Assembly: GCA_041738935.1 (NCBI GenBank)
Contig: JBGSOV010000014.1
Span: 1-11,947 of the forward strand
DNA from: JBGSOV01 sp041738935
GTDB lineage: Bacteria > Patescibacteriota > Gracilibacteria > CAIRYL01 > GCA-016699755
DNA length: 11,947 nucleotides
Direction: 5' to 3'
A program made the translations under genes and the position numbers. Position 1 is the first letter of the stretch. Each line of letters opens with the position of its first letter. Below, piece after piece: positions 1 to 5,488 of this stretch. The notes beneath the pieces were generated by a model. That model ran no database searches. It saw only the letters and a program-made list of their open reading frames with translations, and was not told the DNA's origin.

Positions 1-1
1 C

Positions 2-1690
2 ACGGGAGCGATTAATATGTGGGTGAGGATCCCGTCACTGAGTACTTCGGTCGATACCGATTTTTATATTTACTACGGCAACAGCGGTATTTCGACCTCA
101 CAGCAAAATGCTGCAACAGTCTGGGCAGCGTATGAGGCGGTCTGGCACTTGAATGGCGTACTGACCGATTCTGCCAATAGTCACAATGGAACAGATAACA
201 ATACGCTTGCTGCCACCGGTGTAGTCGCATCAGGACGCCAAACCGCCCATGGAGCAACCAATCGGTATGTTATCGTTCCGGATGACGGAGCTACGCTTGA
301 CAACGCGACCAACATGACTACATCAATCTGGGTCAAGCCAAACGCGGCGTTTGTCAACTGGGATAAGATTTTGACAAAAGGTCAAGAAGGCACCAGTGAT
401 ATCGGGTGGGCGTTGCAGGTCTCGACTACGACAGGGGGAAATCCTTCAATGCATTTCTTTAATACCTCAAATCAGAATATCGGTATCGCTCGTTCGACGG
501 TTGCTATGAGTACTGCCGGCAGTACTTGGTATCATCTTGCAGGCGTCAAGACAGGGAATGATGTCAGTATTTTTACAGATGGTATCGAGACCGAAGGATG
601 GACACAAGCCTTTGCCGGTACTCCCCTCGATACGAATGGGAGTCTCTATATTGGCGCCAATACCAATGGCTGGGGACAACGCTTTAACGGTGATGTCGAT
701 GAAGTGCGTATTGCCAAGACCAATCTTTCTGCAGGTTGGATCGCGACAGAATACAATACCATTACTTCCAAAGGGACTGGTGCGGGTAAGTTTATCAAAA
801 CAGTCGCCAGTGAAGAGACGAGTGGCAGTGGTAGTCTGACGACCAACTATCTCCGTGCTTCCAACTTTGGGTTTAATATTCCGGTAGGAGCGACGATTAA
901 TGGCGTCGAAGTCAGATTTGAGAGGAAGAATGCGGGGACTACCAACACCAATATCGTCAAACTTGTCAATGCGGCAGGAGCCGTAGCAGGAAATGACAAC
1001 TCGACCGATCCGAGTTGGACAGGAAGTGATACGCTAGAGACCTATGGTGGGGCAAGTGACTTGTGGGGACTTTCGCTGTCGCGCACTGATATCAATGATA
1101 CGGATTTTGGTTTTGTGGTCTCTGCCACACATAATGGCACGACTGCGCAAAATGCTTCGGTCGACTATATGCAGGTCAAAGTCTATTACACGACTGCCGG
1201 AGCAAGTAATATCACGGCACTTGATGTGAGCGGCAATGGGAATGATGGGGATGTAAATACGGCAACAGTCACAGAAGGAAATTTGGGGCAAGCCATGAGT
1301 TTTAATGGCACAAGCGATTACATCAATGTTGGTGCTACGGGACAAACCATCAAAAGCGTTTCGTTTTGGATGAAAGCGGATGCTGTAGCAACCAGGGATA
1401 TTATCAAATTAAACGCGACACCCACCAAAATCAATCTGACTAATTCGACGATGACCGCAACGGCCTTTACTACACCAACGATCTATGTGGACGGAGTTGC
1501 CGCAAGCACCATTCCCGATACCGGCTGGCATCATGTAGCGGTAACCACCAACACCGGCATCAGTGCCAGCGCGTTGGAAATTGGACACGGTAACTTAAAT
1601 TATTTCGACGGCATCCTGGATGATGTCCGTGTGTACAATGTCGCGCTCACTGCCACGGATATCGCGGATCTCTACAAAATGGGGAACTAA
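2..1690 (+). CDS. Secreted DUF2341/LamG (concanavalin A-like) surface protein, 5' truncated by window
   Basis: The frame is open to the window edge (in frame from base 2), so the ATG at 17 is probably internal and the true start lies upstream. The first residues (WVRIPSLS, then FYIYYGNS) match the end of a DUF2341 domain, which in surface proteins normally precedes a LamG domain. Counting from the ATG, residues about 40-250 form a first LamG-like jelly roll (SIWVKPNA, WYHLAGV, DVDEVRIAKTNLS). Residues about 260-395 form a second beta-rich module (FGFNIPVGATINGVEVRFER, then DLWGLSLSRTDIND). Residues about 400-557 form another LamG domain (GNGNDGD, MSFNGTSDYINVG, WHHVAVT, LDDVRVYN). The protein ends naturally at DLYKMGN and a TAA. 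LamG domains commonly bind carbohydrate or protein ligands. A role in attachment or cell envelope is inferred; the ligand cannot be read from the sequence. A terminator follows 24 bases later. Confidence 0.85.
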   Translation, partial: TGAINMWVRIPSLSTSVDTDFYIYYGNSGISTSQQNAATVWAAYEAVWHLNGVLTDSANSHNGTDNNTLAATGVVASGRQTAHGATNRYVIVPDDGATLDNATNMTTSIWVKPNAAFVNWDKILTKGQEGTSDIGWALQVSTTTGGNPSMHFFNTSNQNIGIARSTVAMSTAGSTWYHLAGVKTGNDVSIFTDGIETEGWTQAFAGTPLDTNGSLYIGANTNGWGQRFNGDVDEVRIAKTNLSAGWIATEYNTITSKGTGAGKFIKTVASEETSGSGSLTTNYLRASNFGFNIPVGATINGVEVRFERKNAGTTNTNIVKLVNAAGAVAGNDNSTDPSWTGSDTLETYGGASDLWGLSLSRTDINDTDFGFVVSATHNGTTAQNASVDYMQVKVYYTTAGASNITALDVSGNGNDGDVNTATVTEGNLGQAMSFNGTSDYINVGATGQTIKSVSFWMKADAVATRDIIKLNATPTKINLTNSTMTATAFTTPTIYVDGVAASTIPDTGWHHVAVTTNTGISASALEIGHGNLNYFDGILDDVRVYNVALTATDIADLYKMGN

Positions 1691-1713
1691 AAAACTGATT
1701 TCAATCAGATCTT

Positions 1714-1760
1714 GAGAAGGAGCAACTCTCCCAAGTCGCTCCCCACATTTCTCCTTTTTC
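1714..1760 (+). terminator. Rho-independent terminator of the LamG gene
   Basis: An outer stem GAGAA (1714-1718) pairs with TTCTC (1749-1753). An inner stem GGAGCAACT (1719-1727) pairs with AGTCGCTCC (1734-1742) with one mismatch. A T5 run follows at 1755-1759. It lies 24 bases after the TAA of the LamG gene. A smaller perfect inverted repeat, CTGAT/ATCAG (1695-1708), lies just upstream. Confidence 0.65.
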
Positions 1761-1810
1761 TGGTTCGATTTACAAAATTAAACCATAAATGAGGCAGAAA
1801 TTGTTTTTCC

Positions 1811-1865
1811 TCTCCCCCTGGATAGGAGCCTGTCCCGAGCAGTCGGGAGGAGCTGGAGGGGGTAG
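1811..1865. repeat. Nested palindromic intergenic repeat
   Basis: An outer inverted pair CCCCCT (1814-1819) and AGGGGG (1857-1862) encloses an inner hairpin TCCCGA-GCAG-TCGGGA (1833-1848). The inner hairpin lies in a block (1824-1845) that recurs almost intact in reverse complement at 10880-10904 and partly at 2029-2042. Open frames across it are low-complexity translations of the repeat, not genes. Confidence 0.7.
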
Positions 1866-1904
1866 AAAAACAAACCCAACAGCAAAATCACCCCCTCCTT
1901 TAGT

Positions 1905-1923
1905 CCTCCCTAACTTAGGGAGG
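1905..1923. repeat. Perfect 9-bp inverted repeat
   Basis: CCTCCCTAA and TTAGGGAGG are separated by a single C. There is no T run, so it is probably another short palindromic repeat unit rather than a terminator. It is part of the mosaic filling the space between the convergent LamG and TPR genes. Confidence 0.6.
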
Positions 1924-1962
1924 AAGATGGAAGTGGAGGCATCTATGACTTTGTATTTCTTT

Positions 1963-1985
1963 GGTCATTCCGGCTTGACCGGAAT
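1963..1985. repeat. TCATTCCGG mini-palindrome, copy 1
   Basis: ATTCCGG (1967-1973) and CCGGAAT (1979-1985) flank a five-base loop CTTGA. An overlapping alternative stem, GGTCA (1963-1967) with TGACC (1976-1980), is also possible. Related units occur at 4007-4025 and, inverted, at 10977-10992. Confidence 0.6.
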
Positions 1986-2063
1986 CAGCATGGAATGGGA
2001 GAACTGATATAGAATCGCCAATTTCTCTCCGAGCAGTCGGGGTCGAGATGACACAGTTTTATT

Positions 2064-2113
2064 TTCTGGATTGCCGCGCTCTCCCGCCGTGGCGGGATCG
2101 CTCGCAAAGACGC
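2064..2113 (+). repeat. 50-bp interspersed palindromic element, copy A
   Basis: This 50-bp block matches 5203-5252 with two differences. It contains a central near-perfect palindrome TCCCGCC-GT-GGCGGGA (2082-2097), begins with GGATTGCC and ends with GCTCGCAAAGACGC. The last part recurs inverted at 10865-10878. The heptad array follows directly. Confidence 0.75.
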
Positions 2114-2196
2114 TGCTACTTCTTAATTCCTAAATCTCAAATCCTGATTATTGCTGTCTGCTATTTGTTATCTGTTATTTGCTATCTGCTTTTCTA
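2113..2196 (+). repeat. Heptad array A (7-bp period), 12 units
   Basis: Twelve consecutive 7-mers run without a phase break from 2113 (ctgctac) to 2196. The last seven before the terminal unit all carry YTG at the same position (CTG 2144, TTG 2151, CTG 2158, TTG 2165, CTG 2172, TTG 2179, CTG 2186). Typical units are TATCTGT and TATTTGC. The final unit overlaps the stop codon of the TPR-like gene on the opposite strand. The block is closely similar to the inverse of 10797-10866. Confidence 0.75.
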
Positions 2197-3141
2197 CCAA
2201 GACTGCGTCTTAAGCCGATTGGTTTCGGTATCCCACACAAACGGATTGTATGTGAAGGACGATGTGAGCGTTGAGCTCGAAATTCGTTCAAGATTCCAAT
2301 TGTTATCCAGCTTTTCTAGCAAACCCAGTTGTTGCGACTGCAAGGATGCGAATGCCTGACACGGCAAAGTGCCGACGCCAATCAGGTCAGTCAAGACGCC
2401 CGGGTAACTCCCGTTTTTTTCGAAATAATGTCCGGCGGCACAATCGATCGCCGCCATTTTTGCCGATTCTTCCACCTTACGCAAAGCGACTTCGTCTTCT
2501 TGCTCACTCCCCTCTCCGCCATTTTTGAGAAGTCGCTCTAGCCAAATATTGAGCGCGATTTCAAAACGCCCGGCTTTGGCACGCAAAAAGGCCGCTACTT
2601 TGTCAGCAAAAGGCGGACAGCCGTCAATCTCTCGCGCGCAGGTTTCGTAAATCTCTGCTGCTTCGTCGTACTGATTGAGATAAAAATACGTATAAAATCC
2701 CAGATTGATATACAGCTCGGGCAACATTTGCGGATTATTTTTTTCATTAGCAATGATACCCTTGCGCAGCAAAGTCGGGACATCATCAAGTGTGTCTTGA
2801 CTGAGCGGCAAAACCAAAGCGCCAAAAATATAGGCGAATTCAAAATGCGGATCAAGATCCGTCACCAACTCCAAATATTCGGGCAACGCTTCAAACTCGA
2901 ACACACCAGCATGACCACCGGCATACTGCACAGCGCGCAGCCAAAATAAATCAGCCACAAAATTATCGAATCCCAGTAAAAAAGGTTTCAAATCATTCCC
3001 ACGCGGAACAAACCCAGGATTGCGCCCGAGTTCATAAAAGTGATCTTCCATAACTGGCCACACAATCTGCTGAGCACGATGCACACCAACTGATGAAAAC
3101 AGTACAAGGAGAATAGCCGCTAAACGCAAAAAAACAGTCAT
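2194..3141 (-). CDS. Membrane-anchored TPR-like protein of an ABC exporter operon
   Basis: The ATG at 3141 is preferred. A longer frame to 3198 needs a TTG and would overlap the permease. The 315-aa product has one N-terminal hydrophobic segment (residues about 5-20), so it is anchored or secreted with its bulk outside the cytoplasm. Residues 57-75 (GFDNFVADLFWLRAVQYAG) form a conserved-looking block seen in TPR proteins next to ABC-2 permeases. Residues about 84-215 are helical and TPR-like (LPEYLELVTDLDPHFEFAY, ELYINLGFYTYFYLNQYDEA). The C-terminus (YFEKNGSYPGVLTDLIGVGTLP, then a tyrosine/aspartate stretch) resembles the pattern in which such proteins end. It is the last gene of the operon, 22 bases after the permease stop. 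Its function is unknown; a partner role for the exporter is inferred from context. Confidence 0.75.
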   Translation of the reverse strand: MTVFLRLAAILLVLFSSVGVHRAQQIVWPVMEDHFYELGRNPGFVPRGNDLKPFLLGFDNFVADLFWLRAVQYAGGHAGVFEFEALPEYLELVTDLDPHFEFAYIFGALVLPLSQDTLDDVPTLLRKGIIANEKNNPQMLPELYINLGFYTYFYLNQYDEAAEIYETCAREIDGCPPFADKVAAFLRAKAGRFEIALNIWLERLLKNGGEGSEQEDEVALRKVEESAKMAAIDCAAGHYFEKNGSYPGVLTDLIGVGTLPCQAFASLQSQQLGLLEKLDNNWNLERISSSTLTSSFTYNPFVWDTETNRLKTQSW

Positions 3142-3163
3142 GAGAAAAAAGGACGAAAAAACA

Positions 3164-3961
3164 TCAAAATTCTTTCCGTGAGAAGAACAGCGAACCAAGT
3201 GTCACCGCGATGATAATCCAAAACACTGCTCCAGCAGCAGCAGCCAATAATTCGATCGGAGTAAAAAAGACATTGCTCAAAACAAAGTTTTTGAGATTAA
3301 GAACGGCAAAATTCGGCATCACAAAATAAATAGCATCAGCGAATTGTTTGAAAAACGGCGATACGGTGTTATCCATCGCAAAAGTACGCATATCATCGGT
3401 AATATGCCCGATTACGAACACCGTCAATGCCGAAAATGCCGCCAGCATCGGCTTCATAAAACTGCTAAAGAGAATCACGAGTGCGAGCAGCAACAAAAAA
3501 GACAACAGCGAAAAAAGTGTAATGAGCAAGATTTGTCCCACAAATTGCACATCGATAATGCCATTTTGCACAATCAGGTCTGTTGAAAACGCGGTCACGC
3601 CGATAAATACCACAAGCATAATCGCGGTAATAAGTGTAAGAATCGCGCCCAGTCCAAAAAACTTAGAAAGGAGAAACTCGATCCGCGTCACTGGTTTGCT
3701 CAGCAAAACAAAGATTGTCTTTTTGTCGATTTCACGGAAAATCAGCTGCGTTCCGACAAAAATCGTAATAATCATGCCAAACAAATCAATCATCCCCAGT
3801 CCCAAGTCAACAATCACTTTGTCGTCTTGACGTGCCGAAATCGCAGAAAGTAGTTGTGTTGCAACAATCAAGATGACTCCAAAAAAGGCGATCACAATCA
3901 AAATTCGATCACGAATCGTTTCGCGGAAAGTATTTTTGACGAGGGCGTAGAGAGTTTTCAT
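3164..3961 (-). CDS. ABC-2 type transporter permease
   Basis: This 265-aa integral membrane protein starts at ATG 3961. A short cytoplasmic N-terminus (KNTFRETIRDRIL) leads into about six hydrophobic segments, near residues 20-40, 55-75, 103-125, 138-168, 178-190 and 233-258. Between segments 2 and 3 lies a coupling-type stretch (REIDKKTIFVLLSKPVTRIEFLLSKF), typical of ABC-2 permeases that work with NatA/CcmA-like ATPases. The C-terminal LFFSRKEF is basic and cytoplasmic. It lies 82 bases downstream of the ATPase gene and 22 bases upstream of the TPR-like gene, all on the minus strand. The substrate cannot be inferred. Confidence 0.85.
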   Translation of the reverse strand: MKTLYALVKNTFRETIRDRILIVIAFFGVILIVATQLLSAISARQDDKVIVDLGLGMIDLFGMIITIFVGTQLIFREIDKKTIFVLLSKPVTRIEFLLSKFFGLGAILTLITAIMLVVFIGVTAFSTDLIVQNGIIDVQFVGQILLITLFSLLSFLLLLALVILFSSFMKPMLAAFSALTVFVIGHITDDMRTFAMDNTVSPFFKQFADAIYFVMPNFAVLNLKNFVLSNVFFTPIELLAAAAGAVFWIIIAVTLGSLFFSRKEF

Positions 3962-4008
3962 AAGTCAGAGGTGAGATGTAAGCTTGAGGATTTTAAGAAG
4001 AAAAATCA

Positions 4009-4025
4009 TTCCGGCTTGTCCGGAA
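4009..4025. repeat. TCATTCCGG mini-palindrome, copy 2 (inside the ABC operon)
   Basis: TTCCGG (4009-4014) and CCGGAA (4020-4025) flank a five-base loop. It lies in the 82-base gap between the ATPase stop and the permease start. On the minus (transcribed) strand the hairpin is followed shortly by TGATTTTTC, so it could act as a weak terminator or RNA-processing site that lowers expression of the two downstream genes. That role is inferred. Confidence 0.5.
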
Positions 4026-4043
4026 GCAATCAGTTTTTTTCGT

Positions 4044-4988
4044 TTATTTTTTTCGCGAAGAAGGTGGCGATTTTTTTGTAGCGGGTTTGGGTTTGTTGGC
4101 GGTGGTCGCAGGTTTGGGTTTGGGAGTAATTTTTGCCGCCACAGTCGTGCTGGCAGATGGTTTCTTTTTGGCAACTGGTTTGGGCTTGTCAGCGGTCAAA
4201 GTTTTGACAGCTGTTTTTTGAGCAATTGTTGGCAGCGGTTTTTTTTCTTTTGCAACTGCAGGTTTGTTCGCGCCAGTGATTGCTTCGACAAAAACATCTT
4301 CGAGTGTTTTGCCAGTTGGCACAACTTCTTTGATTGAGCCAGAAATGAGCAAGCTCCCCAAGTGGATAATCCCGATACGATCACAAATCTCTTGCGCATC
4401 AGACAAAATATGCGAGTTGAAGAAAATTGTTTTCCCTTGGTGCTTGAGTTCGATAATAATATCTTTGATTTCGCGACGACCAATGGGGTCGAGACCGCTC
4501 ATGGGCTCGTCGAGGAAAAGCACATCCGGATTGTTCATGAGTGCTTGCGCCATGCCAATGCGCTGTTGCATTCCTTTAGAATAGGTGTGTACTTGGCGAT
4601 CGTGCGCTTCGGTCGGGAGATTGACGAGTTTTAAAAGTCGTTTGCTGCGTTTGTCGATTTCGCTCTGTCCGAGTCCAAAAATTTCTCCTACAAATTCGAG
4701 AAACTCGCGTCCCGTCAAATGTTGATAATAATTAGCAAATTCGGGCAAAAAACCAATCTTGCGTCGTGCCGCAATGCTGCCGGCCTTTTCATTAAAGAGC
4801 GTAATACTACCTTTGGTCGGACGCATGAGTCCAAGAATCATTTTCATGGTGGTGGTTTTTCCGGCGCCATTGGGACCCAAAAAACCAAAGACTTCGCCTT
4901 TGTCGATCGAAAGCGAAAGATTTTTGACGGCACTACGCGCGCCAAAGGTCTTCGTAACATTTTTGATTTCAATCACAGTTTTGCGCAA
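4044..4988 (-). CDS. ABC transporter ATP-binding protein with Lys/Pro/Ala-rich C-terminal tail
   Basis: The ATPase domain covers residues 1-239. It has Walker A GPNGAGKTT (38-46), FLPE in place of a classical Q-loop (80-83), signature YSKGMQQR (136-143), Walker B VLFLDEP (156-162), D-loop SGLD (164-167) and H-loop NSH (191-193). This pattern fits ATPases of ABC-2 exporters (NatA/CcmA-like). Residues about 240-314 form a low-complexity basic tail rich in Lys, Pro, Ala, Thr and Ser, with KPKP repeated, absent from typical members of the family. The start is uncertain. TTG at 4988 lies two codons after an in-frame TGA (4995-4997), while GTG at 4976 would give the more usual MIEIKNVTK. Neither has a Shine-Dalgarno sequence. 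It is the first gene of the operon with the permease at 3164-3961. Confidence 0.9.
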   Translation of the reverse strand: MRKTVIEIKNVTKTFGARSAVKNLSLSIDKGEVFGFLGPNGAGKTTTMKMILGLMRPTKGSITLFNEKAGSIAARRKIGFLPEFANYYQHLTGREFLEFVGEIFGLGQSEIDKRSKRLLKLVNLPTEAHDRQVHTYSKGMQQRIGMAQALMNNPDVLFLDEPMSGLDPIGRREIKDIIIELKHQGKTIFFNSHILSDAQEICDRIGIIHLGSLLISGSIKEVVPTGKTLEDVFVEAITGANKPAVAKEKKPLPTIAQKTAVKTLTADKPKPVAKKKPSASTTVAAKITPKPKPATTANKPKPATKKSPPSSRKK

Positions 4989-5202
4989 AATTAATCACGG
5001 CACATTCTGCCAGAGCAAAATAAAAACTGCAAGCGGCGAGAATTTGGAGCTTAGTTATTTCGCCCTTGGTAGGTAAAAGGCTGCCATTTTGAGGGACTGC
5101 TTGTTGTCAGTAGCTTTAGTGAAGAGCGAAGTAATCCATTTCGACAAGAAAAACCGCCCAAGGTTTCAAGGAAAGAATGTTGAGGGAGTTTCTACGTTTG
5201 TG
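4989..5202. other. Gene-free region upstream of the ABC operon
   Basis: No credible gene was found here. It should contain the promoter of the minus-strand ABC operon, but no convincing -35/-10 pair stands out; a weak TTGCAG...CAGAAT pair with 17-base spacing can be read on the minus strand near 5004-5032. GCGAAGTAATCC at 5127-5138 looks like a decayed half of the GCAATCC-type repeat at 5203-5296. Confidence 0.4.
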
Positions 5203-5296
5203 TTCTGGATTGCCACGCTCTCCCGCCGTGGCGGAATCGCTCGCAAAGACGCGGCAGCCTGTCATTGCGATCCCGCCGTGGCGGGAGAAGCAATCC
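5203..5296. repeat. Two inverted copies of the GGATTGC...GCAATGAC palindromic element (copy C)
   Basis: 5203-5252 repeats 2064-2113 with two substitutions. Seven bases later, 5260-5296 carries the same unit inverted (GTCATTGCGA, then CCCGCCGTGGCGGG, then AAGCAATCC). Each half has its own TCCCGCC/GGCGGGA palindrome (5221-5236 with one change, and 5271-5286). Two inverted palindromes side by side resemble a REPIN-like arrangement. An ORF reading through them is a repeat artefact. Confidence 0.75.
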
Positions 5297-5308
5297 ATGT
5301 GTTTTGAA

Positions 5309-5343
5309 TTCTTACATCTTAAATCCTGAGTCCTAGAATTTGT
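5309..5343 (+). repeat. Heptad array C, short
   Basis: Five in-phase 7-mers follow the palindromes: ttcttac, atcttaa, atcctga, gtcctag, aatttgt. They carry YTA/YTG at 5312, 5319, 5326, 5333 and 5340. Units ATCTTAA and ATCCTGA are near-identical to units of arrays A and D. This copy is shorter and more decayed. Confidence 0.5.
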
Positions 5344-5393
5344 AATATTGCAGCCATTCATGCGACTTGTTTCATCATGTTTTTGTTACCAAA

Positions 5394-5431
5394 GAGCGCT
5401 CTTCATCAACATGATAAGAGCGCTCATTTTT
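5394..5431. terminator. Strong hairpin, probably terminator of the minus-strand secreted-protein gene
   Basis: A perfect 10-bp stem, GAGCGCTCTT (5394-5403) with AAGAGCGCTC (5416-5425), has a 12-base loop. ATTTTT follows on the + strand (5426-5431). On the minus strand only TTT follows directly. It lies about 64 bases beyond the stop of the minus-strand gene at 5489, with no + strand gene in front of it, so it most likely ends that gene. The better T run faces the other way, so it may also act bidirectionally. Confidence 0.6.
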
Positions 5432-5488
5432 GACCGACGTGCCGAGGAAGCTTAGAAGATTCCTTGTTCTTTTTGGGAAAAAAGAGGC

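Noticed and set aside
1789..2359. Open frames on the + strand in the gap after the LamG gene and over the end of the TPR gene
   Set aside because: They translate palindromic repeats and heptads (CPEQSGG-type artefact sequence) and overlap the better-supported minus-strand TPR-like gene.
3142..3198. N-terminal extension of the TPR-like protein
   Set aside because: It needs a TTG start, overlaps the permease stop by 35 bases, and places 19 polar residues before an otherwise normal membrane anchor.
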